Shown: positions 6,772 to 16,501, counted from the stretch's first letter. The stretch is 64,000 bases of DNA from Bosea sp. OAE506 (GCF_040546595.1 NZ_JBEPOB010000001.1:3597001-3661000); one strand, 5' to 3'. Numbers and translations are program-made. Notes: a model not told the origin generated them from the sequence alone.

Positions 6772-7760
6772 TGATGCCCGAGATAGATTTGGAAGATGAT
6801 TTCAAGGAGCTTCTAAGTGCCGCCGCTAAATCAGAAACCTCGTTAGTTCATGATTTCAGGATACAATTCTTCTCAGAAAGCGATTCAATTTTTGCCTTCT
6901 TCGAAGGTGAGGATGATCGGCTTTATTTCATGCCGCCAATCAGAGATCGCCTTAAGTCGACCGTTCACTGTTTTGATTGTGGTGGCAAGCGCAAGGTGGA
7001 GTCGATCCGCAAGGATGTGCTTGAAATCTCAGACGGCTCGGCGCGTTGCCTGTTTTTTGTAGACAGGGATCACGACGATTACCTCGGAAGGCAATTAGAA
7101 ATTGACGAGCATACATATATCTCTGACTTCTACTCGATCGAATCCGACTTCATCTCCGCCGAAGCCGCCGAGATCGTCATCTCTGACATCGCCGGTATCT
7201 CGAAAACGCGCCCAGAGTTTGCTTCGATCAAAGAGGCCTTTGATCGAAGCAGCGAGCGGTTTGTAAGAGCCATGAAGCCCGTTATGCTCTGGTCTATCTG
7301 CGCGCGAAGTCAAGGCGGAAAGGTCAATTTTAACAATGTCGATGTGTCAAAGATGTTTAGCCGAGACAAGGCAGGCATCATAATCAAGGATGATCACTTT
7401 CTCGATTATTTTATGAAACAATCGGGTTGCGATAAGCTGATAGTTCAACGAGGAACATACCGATCATTTAGAAAAAATGTCCTATCTGATGATTGTAAAT
7501 TTTGGATTCGTGGAAAATTTTACTTGTGTTTTTTTGCATCCGAGTTGCACATCCAATTAAAGGTCGCCTCCAAAGCTATCGTGGATCAATCCAAGAAGAT
7601 AAAAATTCCGCAATCACTCGCAGTCAACATGATTTTTGAGGCGCTGAGCGGCCGCATTCCTAAACCAAAGTCGCTAATTCACTTCTTGGATGCGAGGGGC
7701 GCTGCACTTGCAGGCTCTGGTCACGCTATGGACCCATCCGCCGCCATCAATGGGATTTAA
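6771..7760 (+). CDS. ariB: DUF4435 protein, AriB-like effector of PARIS-like system
   Basis: 329 residues. DUF4435 is a Toprim-like nuclease fold. Visible landmarks are FEGEDDRLY with Glu45, CGGK (70-73), FVDRDHDD with Asp98 and Asp100, and YSIESDF (121-127), which match the family's acidic metal-binding pattern. In PARIS the effector is released by the ATPase after sensing a phage anti-restriction protein and cleaves host tRNA, stopping phage growth. ATG 6771 shares its first base with the stop of ariA, so translation is probably coupled. The low-GC composition and codon use mark it as foreign. All key acidic residues appear present, so the effector looks intact even though its partner is frameshifted as read. 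Assignment to PARIS rests on domain pairing and length. Confidence 0.82.
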   Translation: MMPEIDLEDDFKELLSAAAKSETSLVHDFRIQFFSESDSIFAFFEGEDDRLYFMPPIRDRLKSTVHCFDCGGKRKVESIRKDVLEISDGSARCLFFVDRDHDDYLGRQLEIDEHTYISDFYSIESDFISAEAAEIVISDIAGISKTRPEFASIKEAFDRSSERFVRAMKPVMLWSICARSQGGKVNFNNVDVSKMFSRDKAGIIIKDDHFLDYFMKQSGCDKLIVQRGTYRSFRKNVLSDDCKFWIRGKFYLCFFASELHIQLKVASKAIVDQSKKIKIPQSLAVNMIFEALSGRIPKPKSLIHFLDARGAALAGSGHAMDPSAAINGI

Positions 7761-7968
7761 ACCGTTGGTCTGGCCGCTGTTCGACCTCGCAGGCAAGACC
7801 GGCTATTCGCTCAACACGCACTGGGAGAATTCGGCCAGACACGAGTATCGCGAGTTCGCGGCGGCGGCAGTCAACATCAAGATCGCGAACGCAGCCTTTC
7901 AGAGCCGGCTTGAAGGTCCGACCGGACTGCAAAGTTCAGCTAGTGCAAGGATCGCAGATCATGCGTGA
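7761..7968 (+). other. Possible gene remnant after ariB
   Basis: A GC-rich open frame continues past the ariB stop and reads WPLFDLAGKTGYSLNTHW followed by a helical, alanine-rich stretch, ending at 7968. The frame has protein-like composition but no start codon with a ribosome binding site of its own. It may be the 3' end of a lost gene. No family was recognised. The GC content changes sharply at the ariB stop. Confidence 0.3.
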
Positions 7969-7989
7969 GAGGAAGAGAGGTCGAAATGG

Positions 7990-8014
7990 AAAAAGACGCC
8001 CTTGCGGGCGTCTT
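7990..8014 (-). terminator. Rho-independent terminator of the gene at 8018
   Basis: AAGACGCCC (7993-8001) pairs with GGGCGTCTT (8006-8014) around TTGC, and on the minus strand it is followed by TTTTT (complement of 7990-7994). It begins 3 bp after the stop of the 43-residue gene. Confidence 0.85.
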
Positions 8015-8017
8015 CCA

Positions 8018-8149
8018 TCAGTCTTCAATTTGAACAGGCTCGTCTTCCTCGTCGATATAGACGAGATATGAGTTTTCAAGTTCACGCTCAACAACGAACA
8101 GCTTGCCGATCTTTCCGATATCGGACTTGGGGACTTCGATCAAACGCAT
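8018..8149 (-). CDS. Small acidic hypothetical protein near attR
   Basis: 43 residues from ATG 8149: begins MRLIEVPKSDIGKIGKLF and ends in a very acidic tail (DEEDEPVQIED). The family is not recognised. A strong terminator follows directly and a purine-rich AAAGAGA lies upstream, so it is probably a real single-gene transcript. Its position at the attR end, reading inward, is where some elements keep a directionality factor or a regulator. The acidic nature argues against simple DNA binding and could suit an anti-defence or inhibitor role; both ideas are speculative. Confidence 0.5.
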   Translation of the reverse strand: MRLIEVPKSDIGKIGKLFVVERELENSYLVYIDEEDEPVQIED

Positions 8150-8339
8150 AAAATATCTCTTTGAGGAATGAAGCATCGCAATATGACGCTGAACATCGAT
8201 AGCGAATCTGAAATCCCAAAGTCGATATCTTTTTCGGTGCCTATAATGAGGCCTTGTTTCCCGCTTGCCCCAAAAATCTCGCGAGGGTAGATACCGGTGA
8301 AACCGCCATCTTATCATAATGTTAGATAGGATTTTACGG

Positions 8340-8371
8340 TTGCCGGCATATGCTATCGCACATGACGATGT
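8340..8371. other. attR: right attachment site
   Basis: GACGATGT at 8364-8371 repeats the left core at 167-174. CTATC (8353-8357) and TTGCCGGCA (8340-8348) form the inverted counterpart of the left arm. A further copy of ATGTTAGATAG, also present at 171-181, lies at 8319-8329 in direct orientation. Chromosomal comEC resumes at 8372. Confidence 0.8.
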
Positions 8372-9272
8372 GGTAGATGCCCGCGGCGCGCAGATCCGCA
8401 TTGGTGGTTTCGGTGATCAGCCCGCGCTTGCCGGTGACGAGGGCGGCCGCCATCGCCCCCGCCTGCCCGCCGGCGACCGAGGCGATCCGCTGGGTCAGGG
8501 CGTTGCGGGCGCCGTCGATCGCCGCCGCCAACCGCAGGTCCCAGTCGGGCGGATGCGGCGGCGGGCTGAGCGCAATCTTGCCCGCGATGCTGCCCACGGC
8601 GCCGATGCCGCGGAAAAAGGCGTCGCGCCCGAAATCATAGCCGCCTGGCCGGGCCGGGCCTGGCGGCGGCAGCAGGCGCGCCACGGCCGCGACATGGTCC
8701 CCGGGCGCCACGGTCCCGGACCGGATGTTGACGCGCACACGCTTCGGCCAGAGCGGCCGTTCGAGCCCGGCGATGCCGGTCACGCGGATGACGAGCCGGG
8801 CGCCGGCATCGCGCGCCTCGACCGATTCCACGAAGCCTGAGACCTGGCCGACGCGCGGCCGCTCCAGCAGGGGCGCAGCGATCGTCGCGGTGCGCCAGGC
8901 CGCCGCGGCAAAACCGGCGAAGGCAGCCGCCAGCCCGAGACAGAGCCAGGCCAGGCGCGGGCGGCTGCGCAGCAGCATCGCGGCCGCGGCGGCGAGCGTG
9001 ACGCCCGTCAGCGGCGCCCAGAGCGCCGGTTCGGCATCGGCTGCGAAATAGAGCAGGATGCCGATGCCCATCGCCACCGGCAGCCAGAGGAAGAGCCGGC
9101 GCCGCTCGGCCTCGCGCGACAAGGTGGCCGACACGGCGTTGCGCAGGTCGGCGATCGCCAGGCCGAGGCGGACACCGCCGAAACGACCGGTCGGACGGCG
9201 CCATGGCAGGACAGCCGCAAGCGCCCCGCGCCGCGGCACCCGCTCCCCCTGCCCTGACGGCGCCGGCGTCAT
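8364..9272 (-). pseudogene. comEC: comEC, upstream (N-terminal) fragment, interrupted by the element
   Basis: About 300 residues from ATG 9272, ending in the native sequence NADLRAAGIYHIV; the frame then runs into the element and adds only MCDSICRQP before stopping at 8334. It contains the N-terminal hydrophobic segments and the soluble DUF4131 domain of ComEC, but the competence domain that forms the DNA channel is on the other side of the element. The truncated product would not be able to transport DNA. An in-frame start at 9341 exists but leads through an unlikely N-terminus. The gene is divergent from gltX, with about 190 bp between them. Confidence 0.9.
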
Positions 9273-9466
9273 GGCCTGCCCCCATCCTGCGCCGGCGCGA
9301 CAGGGCTTGCATCTGGCCCTTAACGGCGGCGGTCCCCCCATGTTACAGGGGCCGCGCCGGATGTCATTTCTGGCTTCGGCGCGTGCTGCGACAGCGGGCG
9401 CCGCTTCGTCCTCCCGCCCCTCATCGGGTCCCTGTCGCGAGGGGCCTGCCGGAGCCTTTGTTGTCC

Positions 9467-10885
9467 ATGAGCGATGCCGTCGTCACGCGCTTTGCGCCCT
9501 CGCCCACCGGCTTCCTGCATATCGGCGGCGGGCGTACGGCGTTGTTCAACTGGCTCTATGCCCGCCGCACTGGCGGCAAGATGCTGCTGCGTATCGAGGA
9601 CACCGACCGCGAGCGTTCGACGGACTCAGCGATCACGGCGATCCTCGACGGGCTGAAATGGCTGGGCCTCGATTGGGATGGCGAGACCGTCTATCAGTTC
9701 GCCCGCGCCGAGCGGCATCGCGAGGTGGCGCACCAGATGCTCGCCAGCGGCCATGCCTATCGCTGCTATGCGACGCCGGCCGAACTGGACGAGATGCGCG
9801 AGCAGGCCAAGGCTGCCGGCAAGCCGATGCGCTATGACGGGCGCTGGCGCGACCGCGATCCCGCCACCGCGCCAGAGGGCGTCAAGCCGGTGATCCGCCT
9901 GCGCGCGCCGCAGACGGGCGAGACGGTGGTGGAGGACGAGGTTCAGGGCCGCGTCGTCTGGCAGAACGAGAACCTCGACGACCTCGTGCTGCTGCGCTCG
10001 GACGGCAACCCGACCTATATGCTCGCCGTGGTCGTGGACGACCATGACATGGGGGTGACCCATGTCATCCGCGGCGACGACCACCTGACCAATGCCGCGC
10101 GCCAGACGCAGATCTACCAGTCGCTGGGCTGGAAGGTCCCGAGCATGTCGCATATCCCGCTGATCCACGGGCCGGATGGCGCCAAGCTGTCGAAGCGCCA
10201 CGGGGCCCTCGGCGTCGATGCCTATCGGGAGATGGGCTATCTGCCGGTCGCGCTGCGCAACTATCTGCTGCGGCTGGGCTGGAGCCATGGCGACCAGGAG
10301 ATCTTCTCGACGCAGGAGATGATCGAGCTGTTCGACCTCGGCTCGATCGGCCGCTCGGCGGCGCGCTTCGACTTCGCCAAGCTCGAGAGCCTGAACGGGC
10401 TCTATATGCGCCAGTCCTCCGACCGCGACCTGCTCGACGCTCTGAAGGTGATCCTGCCCGAGATCGGGCCGCCGCGCGGGTTGGGCCCCACGCTCTCGCC
10501 GGAACTAGAGCAGCGCTTCCTGGCCGCGATGCCGGGGCTGAAGGAGCGCGCCAAGACGCTCGTCGAGCTGCTCGACAGCGCCTATTACCTGTATGCGGCG
10601 CGCCCGCTGCAGCTCGACGCCAAGGCGGCGGCGCTGCTCGACGAGGCCGGCCGGCAGCGCCTGCCGGGCCTCGCGCAGACGCTGGCGGCGATCAACGACT
10701 GGTCGGTCGAGGCGCTGGAGGCCGCCGTGCGCGGCTATGCGGAGGCGAATGGGCTCAAGCTCGGGCAGGCGGCGCAGCCGCTGCGCGCCGCGCTGACGGG
10801 TCGCGCCATGTCGCCCGGACTGTTCGACGTGATGGCGGTGCTGGGCCGCGAGGAAACCCTTGCGCGTCTCGCTGACCAGAGCTGA
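9467..10885 (+). CDS. gltX: Glutamate--tRNA ligase
   Basis: 472 residues, normal for the class I enzyme that charges tRNA-Glu in the cytoplasm. ATP-binding signatures are both present: [11 protein letters not shown] (about 12-21, the HIGH motif) and KLSKRHG (the KMSKS motif). The C-terminal anticodon-binding helices follow. ATG 9467 is chosen because the family begins just before the RFAPSPTG strand; a longer frame upstream to 9203 is non-homologous. It is followed by gltA on the same strand after a 276-bp gap. In many alphaproteobacteria gltX lies next to comEC, and this holds here despite the insertion. Some members of this order carry a second, misacylating GltX; this copy alone cannot show which type it is. 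Confidence 0.96.
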   Translation: MSDAVVTRFAPSPTGFLHIGGGRTALFNWLYARRTGGKMLLRIEDTDRERSTDSAITAILDGLKWLGLDWDGETVYQFARAERHREVAHQMLASGHAYRCYATPAELDEMREQAKAAGKPMRYDGRWRDRDPATAPEGVKPVIRLRAPQTGETVVEDEVQGRVVWQNENLDDLVLLRSDGNPTYMLAVVVDDHDMGVTHVIRGDDHLTNAARQTQIYQSLGWKVPSMSHIPLIHGPDGAKLSKRHGALGVDAYREMGYLPVALRNYLLRLGWSHGDQEIFSTQEMIELFDLGSIGRSAARFDFAKLESLNGLYMRQSSDRDLLDALKVILPEIGPPRGLGPTLSPELEQRFLAAMPGLKERAKTLVELLDSAYYLYAARPLQLDAKAAALLDEAGRQRLPGLAQTLAAINDWSVEALEAAVRGYAEANGLKLGQAAQPLRAALTGRAMSPGLFDVMAVLGREETLARLADQS

Positions 10886-11161
10886 GCAAAACGCGGTCCC
10901 GACCGTCTTTCGGCTCGGTTGAACCGGGTCTGCAAATGGTCTAGTGACGCCGGACATGGCCACTGCGGCGCGTGCCGGAGCGGGCATAAATATTGCTTGA
11001 AAATCAGTCGGATGAACCGCCCTGCCCACCTGCCTGCGCCCGCGCCGACACGACAGCGTCATGTCGGTTCGATCTGACGAAGGACAGGCCTCATGGACAA
11101 CCGTGAACGGACCGAGCGCGACGACGCCTGAAAAGCAGCGAGCCTGAAAGGATCGGTATCG

Positions 11162-12451
11162 ATGAGCGGAACCACCAGCCAGCTTCAGGTCGACGGCAAG
11201 ACCGTCGATATGGCGATCAAGACGGGTTCGATCGGCCCGTCCGTCATCGACATCGGCAAGCTCTACGCCCAGACGGGCATGTTCACCTACGACCCCGGCT
11301 TCACCTCGACGGCCGCTTGCGAGTCGCAGATCACCTATATCGACGGCGACGAGGGCGTGCTGCTCTATCGGGGTTACCCGATCGAGCAGCTCGCCGAGCA
11401 TGGCGACTTCCTCGAGACCTGCTACCTGCTGCTGGAAGGCGAACTGCCGACCGCCGCGCAGAAGGCCGATTTCGACTATCGCGTGACGCGCCACACCATG
11501 GTGCACGAGCAGATGGCCCGCTTCTTCCAGGGCTTCCGCCGCGACGCGCATCCGATGGCGGTCATGGTCGGCTCGATCGGCGCGATGTCGGCCTTCTACC
11601 ACGACTCGACCGACATCTCGGACCCGCATCAGCGCATGGTCGCCTCGATGCGGATGATCGCGAAGATGCCGACGCTCGCGGCGATGGCCTACAAGTACAC
11701 GGTCGGCCAGCCCTTCGTGTATCCGCTGAACTCGCTCGACTATGCCTCGAACTTCCTGCGCATGTGCTTTGCGGTCCCGGCCGAGGAGTACAAGGTCAAT
11801 CCGGTGATGGCGCGCGCGCTCGACCGGATCTTCATCCTGCATGCCGACCACGAGCAGAACGCCTCGACCTCGACCGTCCGTCTCGCGGGCTCCTCGGGCG
11901 CCAACCCCTTCGCCTGCATCGCGGCCGGCACGGCCTGCCTCTGGGGCCCCGCCCATGGCGGCGCCAACGAAGCGGCGCTGAAGATGCTCGAGGAAATCGG
12001 CTCGGTCGAGAACATCCCGAAATTCATCGCCAAGGCGAAGGACAAGAACGATCCCTTCCGCCTGATGGGCTTCGGCCACCGGGTCTACAAGAACTACGAC
12101 CCGCGCGCCAAGATCATGCAGAAGACCACGCATGAGGTGCTCAACGAGCTCGGCATCAAGGACGATCCGCTGCTCGACGTCGCCATCGAGCTCGAGCGGA
12201 TCGCGCTCTCGGACAGCTACTTCATCGAGAAGAAGCTCTATCCGAACATCGACTTCTATTCGGGCATCACCCTCAAGGCGATGGGCTTCCCGACCTCGAT
12301 GTTCACGGCGCTGTTTGCGCTGGCGCGCACCGTCGGCTGGATCGCGCAGTGGAAGGAGATGATCGAGGATCCGTCCCAGCGTATCGGTCGCCCGCGCCAG
12401 CTCTATACGGGCTCGCCGCTGCGCGAATACACGCCGATCGGCCGGCGCTGA
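11162..12451 (+). CDS. gltA: Citrate synthase (type II)
   Basis: 429 residues, matching the hexameric, NADH-sensitive type of proteobacteria. It condenses oxaloacetate and acetyl-CoA at the entry of the TCA cycle. The catalytic histidines lie in [10 protein letters not shown] and [16 protein letters not shown], and the C-terminus [12 protein letters not shown] is typical. ATG 11162 is preceded by AAGGA. The gap from gltX (10886-11161) probably holds its promoter, though no clear boxes were identified. A strong hairpin terminator follows at 12479, so the gene is likely a single transcript. Confidence 0.97.
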   Translation: MSGTTSQLQVDGKTVDMAIKTGSIGPSVIDIGKLYAQTGMFTYDPGFTSTAACESQITYIDGDEGVLLYRGYPIEQLAEHGDFLETCYLLLEGELPTAAQKADFDYRVTRHTMVHEQMARFFQGFRRDAHPMAVMVGSIGAMSAFYHDSTDISDPHQRMVASMRMIAKMPTLAAMAYKYTVGQPFVYPLNSLDYASNFLRMCFAVPAEEYKVNPVMARALDRIFILHADHEQNASTSTVRLAGSSGANPFACIAAGTACLWGPAHGGANEAALKMLEEIGSVENIPKFIAKAKDKNDPFRLMGFGHRVYKNYDPRAKIMQKTTHEVLNELGIKDDPLLDVAIELERIALSDSYFIEKKLYPNIDFYSGITLKAMGFPTSMFTALFALARTVGWIAQWKEMIEDPSQRIGRPRQLYTGSPLREYTPIGRR

Positions 12452-12478
12452 GCCGTAGCTCGTCGACAACGATCCCCG

Positions 12479-12516
12479 AAAGGGCGCGACGGCTTGCCGT
12501 CGCGCCCTTTATTGTT
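12479..12516 (+). terminator. Rho-independent terminator after gltA
   Basis: AAAGGGCGCGACGG (12479-12492), loop CTTG, CCGTCGCGCCCTTT (12497-12510), followed by ATTGTTT. The 14-bp perfect stem lies 27 bp after the gltA stop. Confidence 0.9.
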
Positions 12517-12597
12517 TCAGATGATTGATATCGCGACCGGCGATGACGCACCGCGCCGACCCGCTACACTCGAAACAACCTTCCGGAGGAACAGCTT

Positions 12598-13587
12598 TTG
12601 TCCCACTCGCATGATCTCTCCCGGCGCGGCTTCATCGCCGGTGCTTCGGCCCTGACCCTGGCCGGCGGCCAGGCGCAGGCCCAGGCTGCCTTCCCCACCC
12701 GCCCGATCAACCTGATCGTTCCCTTCGCCGCCGGCGGCTCGACCGACATCGTCGCGCGTCTTGTCGGCCAGAAGATGGGCGAGCTGCTCGGCCAGTCGGT
12801 CGTGATCGAGAACCGGGCCGGTGCCGGCGGCAATGTCGGCTCCACCGCGGTCGCCCGCGCGACACCGGACGGCTACTCGATCCTGATGGGCACGATCTCG
12901 ACCCATGCGCTGAACCCGGCGATCCTGAAGACCGTCACCTTCGACCCGGTGAAGGATTTCACCCCGATCTCGCTGCTGGCGGTGGTGCCGAACGTCATGG
13001 TCGTGCATCCGAGCTTCCCGGCCAAGACGGTCCAGGAGGTCATCGCGGTGCTGAAGGCCGAGCCCGGCAAGTACTCGTATGCGTCGTCCGGCGTCGGCAC
13101 GCCGCTGCATCTCTCGGGCGAGCTGTTCAAGTCGATCGGCGGCGTCCAGATGAACCACGTGCCCTATCGCGGCGCCGGTCCGGCCTTGAACGACGTCGTC
13201 GCGGGCGCGGTGCCGATCATGTTCGACAACCTGCCCTCCTCCGCACAGTTCATCCGCAGCGGCCAGCTGCGCGCGATCGGCGTGACGACCAAGGACCGCG
13301 TCGCGTCCTTCCCGGATCTGCCGACGATCGCCGAGGGTGGGCTCGCGGGCTACGAGACCTACACCTGGAACGCGCTGTTCGGACCGGCGAAGCTGCCGGC
13401 CGACATCGTCGCGAAGCTCAACAAGGCCGCCAACGACGCGCTCAAGGACGCCAACGTCAAGCAGCGGCTCAACGACGTCAGCGCCGAGATCGTCGGCTCG
13501 ACGCCGGAGGCTCTGGGCGAGCACGTCAAGATCGAGGTGGCGAAGTGGTTCCCGATCGCCAAGGCCTCGGGCGCCGCGCTCGAGTGA
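12598..13587 (+). CDS. Tripartite tricarboxylate transporter substrate-binding protein (Bug family)
   Basis: 329 residues. An N-terminal export signal with twin arginine (SRRGFIAGASALTL) ends near AQA at about residue 30; the mature protein has the Bug/TctC pattern PTRPINLIVPFAAGGSTDIVAR, and VPYRGAGPAL in the middle. Such proteins bind carboxylates in the periplasm for a TctAB membrane permease. No tctA or tctB lies nearby, so it is an orphan, as is common for this expanded family. The start is TTG 12598, supported by GGAGGA seven bases upstream. It converges with lpxB, leaving only 3 bp between the stops. The ligand cannot be inferred. Confidence 0.93.
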   Translation: MSHSHDLSRRGFIAGASALTLAGGQAQAQAAFPTRPINLIVPFAAGGSTDIVARLVGQKMGELLGQSVVIENRAGAGGNVGSTAVARATPDGYSILMGTISTHALNPAILKTVTFDPVKDFTPISLLAVVPNVMVVHPSFPAKTVQEVIAVLKAEPGKYSYASSGVGTPLHLSGELFKSIGGVQMNHVPYRGAGPALNDVVAGAVPIMFDNLPSSAQFIRSGQLRAIGVTTKDRVASFPDLPTIAEGGLAGYETYTWNALFGPAKLPADIVAKLNKAANDALKDANVKQRLNDVSAEIVGSTPEALGEHVKIEVAKWFPIAKASGAALE

Positions 13588-13590
13588 GCC

Positions 13591-14788
13591 TCAGGCGCCG
13601 CGCGGGCCGCCCGGCCCGCCGGCCCGGCTCATGACCAGCGCCAGCGCGGCCTCGACCGCGTTGGCGGCAGGGCTCGCGCCGGCCGAGCGCATGATCGTCT
13701 CGACCTCGGCGAAGCCCGCGAGTTGCCGCTCCCGCCCGGGCCCCTCGGCGAGCGCTGCCTCAAGCTGATCGGCCAGGGTCTGCGCCGTCGCGTCGTCCTG
13801 AATGAACTCCGGCACAACACTGCGGCCGAGGATCAGATTGGGCAGAATCACGCTCGGCAGCTTGATCAATCGCCGCGCGATGGCTGCCTCCCAGCCTGCC
13901 CCGCGATAGGCGGCCACCGTCGGGACCTGCGCAAGCGCCAGTTCGAGCGTCACGGTTCCCGACGCCGCCAGCGCCGCGCGCGCATTGCGGAACGCGGCGA
14001 GTTTTCTCGACCTCGCCCAGCACGATCTCCGGCTGTCGGGCCCAGCCCGCCACCGCCTGCGCGATCTCGTCCTTGAGATGCGGCACGGCAGGCAGAACGA
14101 AGCGAGCGCCGGGCCACTTCTCCGCGATGCGGGCGATCGCCTGCCCGAAAACCGGCATGAGGTGGCGGATTTCCGAGCGCCGGCTACCGGGCAGAACCAG
14201 CACGACGGGAGACGCGAGATCAGCCCGCCGCGCGGCCTCGGCAGCATCCGGCCGCAGATCGGACAGCCGCTCGATCAAGGGGTGGCCGACATAGATCGTC
14301 GGAGGACCGTGAAGCCGCTCCAGCGCCGCCGGCTCGAAGGGAAGCAGCGCGAGGATCCGGTCGATATGGGGCCGCATGCGCCGCGCCCGGCCCGAACGCC
14401 AGGCCCAGACGCTGGGGCAGACCCAATGGGCGATCGCGATGTCGGGCGCGCGGGCACGAACCTTCTTGGCCACGCGCAGGCCGAAATCGGGCGCGTCGAT
14501 GGTCAGCAGGAGATCCGGCGCAAAACGCGCGATGCCGCGCGCGGCATCTTCCATCCGGCGCAGCAGCAATGGCAGGCGCGCAACGACGGGGCCAAAGCCC
14601 ATCACGGCGATGTCGGCCTGCGGAAACAGCGGAGTCAGCCCGGCGGCGATCAGCGCTTCGCCGCCGACACCCGTGACGATGACCTCGCGCGGCGCCAGCC
14701 TCTGGCGCAGGGTCTCGAGGAAACGCAGCGCCAGCGCATCGCCCGAGGCCTCGCCGGCGACGATGGCGAGCCGGAACGGGCTCGTCAT
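13591..14788 (-). CDS. lpxB: Lipid-A-disaccharide synthase, with apparent frameshift
   Basis: LpxB joins UDP-diacylglucosamine and lipid X to make the lipid A disaccharide at the inner membrane. From ATG 14788 the frame is normal (IVAGEASGD, then HWVCPSVWAWR) up to EIVLGEVEK; it then needs one base removed from the run at 14002-14005 (AAAA on the coding strand) to continue LAAFRNARAALAASGTVTLE to the stop at 13591, giving 398 residues as expected. As read, the product is a 342-residue protein with a wrong C-terminus lacking the donor-binding half. Since lipid A synthesis is normally essential, a base-calling error is likelier than a mutation. It overlaps lpxI by 4 bp. Confidence 0.9.
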
Positions 14789-15649
14789 GGCACGCCCTCG
14801 ACGAAGAGCCCCGCCTGGTCGGCCAGCCGTCCGAGCCCCTCCGCATCGCCGACGAGGACGCGACCGGCGCGCAGGCCGATGCCTGACAGGCCGGCCTGCG
14901 TGACGTTGCGCAGCGTCTGAGGGCCGATCGCCGGCATATCCACGCGCAGATCCTGCCCGTCCTTGGGTGCCTTCACCAGGACGCCGTCGCCCTTGGCGAT
15001 GCGCAGGCGCCCAGAGGCCACCATCTCGGCGACCCGGCGGATCATGGCGTCGGTGCCCTCCGCGCCTTCGATGGCGATGACGCGATGGTCGGCGAGGATC
15101 GCCGCCTGCCCGACATCGAAGGGCGAGAGCGCGGCCAGCAATTCGAAGCCGCGCGCGATCAGCGCCTTCTGCTCCGGGGATGTCGTTCGGCGGCCGAGCG
15201 CGCCCGCGGGTGCCGTCATAGCCGGGGCAATCTCGGCCGGCCCGTGCACGGCGAAGCCTTGGCCTTCGAAGAAGCCGACGACGCCGCGCAGCAGATGGTC
15301 GTCGCCGCCACGGAAGGCACGGGCGAAATGCGGCAGGTATTTCAGCGTCGAGGCCTCGGGCCGCAGCGACGAGAAGCTCGGCCGGGGCAGGCTCCCGATC
15401 AGGACGAGGTCGCTGACCTGCCGACGGCGCAGCTCTTCGAGGAGGCGGCCGAGCTGGCCCAGCCTATAGACCTGGAGTTCGGCTGCGCCGAAAGCAGCGG
15501 GACTCGGCGGCGCCGTCCAAGGCGGCCACGAAGACGGAACGACCCTGCTGCGCCGCCAGCGCAGCGAGACGCGGCGGGAAATCCCCGGCGCCGGCGATGA
15601 TCGCGAGCGGGCCGCGCGTCGCCGGCGTGACGGCCGGACCGGCGCTCAC
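14785..15649 (-). CDS. lpxI: UDP-2,3-diacylglucosamine pyrophosphatase LpxI, with apparent frameshift
   Basis: LpxI hydrolyses UDP-2,3-diacylglucosamine to lipid X; it replaces LpxH in alphaproteobacteria. GTG 15649 starts GPLAIIAGAGDFPPRLAALA (N-terminal domain), but the frame breaks after LDGAAES. Removing one base from the run at 15499-15501 (CCC on the coding strand) restores AFGAAELQVYRLGQLGRLL and joins the C-terminal catalytic domain (DVGQAAILADHRVIAIEGAEGTD), giving 287 residues, the family length. Overlaps of 4 bp with lpxA (GTGA) and with lpxB show tight coupling. As with lpxB, an error in the sequence is the simplest reading because the function is needed for lipid A. Confidence 0.88.
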
Positions 15650-16455
15650 CGATCGGGCGCGTTGACGTCGTGCGGCACGCAGATGGCGCGCTCGCCGCCG
15701 TTGCGGATGAAGTCGAGGATCTCGTGGATCAGCGGATGCGCCGCGAACTCGCTGGCGACATCCTCGACGCGCTCAGAAAGCGTGCCCTCGTCGGCGAAGA
15801 GCAGACGGTAGGCACGGCGCAGCTCGTGGATCTGCTCCCGGGTGAAGCCACGGCGGCGCAACCCGACGAGGTTGAGCCCGGCGAGATGGGCCGGGTTGTC
15901 GCGCACGAGGCCGAAGGGGATGACGTCGTGCATCACGCCCGCGCCACCGCCGATGAAGGCGTGATCGCCGACGCGGATGAACTGGTGCAGGCCGGTCCCA
16001 CCGCCGACGATGACGAAGTTGCCGACCTTCACATGGCCGGCGCACATGACGTTGTTGGAGAAGATGACGTTGTCGCCGATCGACGTGTCGTGGGCGACAT
16101 GCGAATTGGCTAGGAAGAAGCAACGGTCGCCGACCGTCGTCTTCATGCCGCCCCCCTCGGTGCCGGGGTTCATCGTCACGCCTTCGCGAATCAGGCAGTC
16201 GATGCCGATGGTTAGCGTCGAGGGCTCACCCTTGTACTTCACATCCTGCGGCGGATGGCCGATCGAGGCAAAGGGATAGATCTTGGTCCGCGCTCCCACG
16301 GTCGTGCGGCCGGAAATCGCGACATGGCTGATTAGCTCGACGCCCTCCTCGAGAACGACGTCGGCGCCAACCGTGCAGAACGGGCCGACAGTAACGCCGG
16401 CCGCGATCTTCGCGGCGGGGTCGACGACCGACATGGGATGAATCGTTGCGCTCAT
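15646..16455 (-). CDS. lpxA: Acyl-ACP--UDP-N-acetylglucosamine O-acyltransferase
   Basis: 269 residues, first enzyme of lipid A synthesis in the cytoplasm: transfers a 3-hydroxyacyl chain from ACP to UDP-GlcNAc. The N-terminal two thirds are left-handed beta-helix hexapeptide repeats (for example VTVGPFCTVGADVVLEEG), with SHVAHDTSIGDNVIFSNN containing the probable catalytic His; the C-terminal third is helical. ATG 16455 is chosen by homology; the longer open frame upstream to 16713 overlaps fabZ and is not protein-like. Its stop overlaps the GTG of lpxI. It lies between fabZ and lpxI in the order fabZ-lpxA-lpxI-lpxB typical of the class. Confidence 0.96.
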   Translation of the reverse strand: MSATIHPMSVVDPAAKIAAGVTVGPFCTVGADVVLEEGVELISHVAISGRTTVGARTKIYPFASIGHPPQDVKYKGEPSTLTIGIDCLIREGVTMNPGTEGGGMKTTVGDRCFFLANSHVAHDTSIGDNVIFSNNVMCAGHVKVGNFVIVGGGTGLHQFIRVGDHAFIGGGAGVMHDVIPFGLVRDNPAHLAGLNLVGLRRRGFTREQIHELRRAYRLLFADEGTLSERVEDVASEFAAHPLIHEILDFIRNGGERAICVPHDVNAPDR

Positions 16456-16501
16456 GACCTGACACTCACGGCCGCGGCCGTCCTGCTCTCGCGGACCTTC
16501 A

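Larger units (their letters stand above)
175..8363. mobile_element. Integrative element inserted in comEC (serine-integrase type)
   Basis: About 8.2 kb lies between two copies of GACGATGT and interrupts comEC. The left end encodes a large serine recombinase reading inward. The cargo is a divergent cluster of small unknown genes, a possible HUH Rep protein, a small resolvase with repeats, and a PARIS-like ATPase/DUF4435 pair. No capsid, terminase, portal or conjugation gene was recognised, so it is more like a phage satellite or small mobilisable element than a full prophage or ICE. The region from about 5150 to 7760 is visibly AT-richer than the flanking chromosome. The boundaries rest on restoration of the ComEC frame, which is direct sequence evidence; the mode of transfer is unknown. 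Confidence 0.87.

Noticed and set aside
8334..8363. Extra residues MCDSICRQP at the end of the comEC upstream fragment
   Set aside because: They are read from element DNA after the junction and are not part of ComEC.
10505..12469. Open frame of 654 codons opposite gltX and gltA
   Set aside because: It spans two clearly coding genes and the gap between them in antisense; no protein-like domains.
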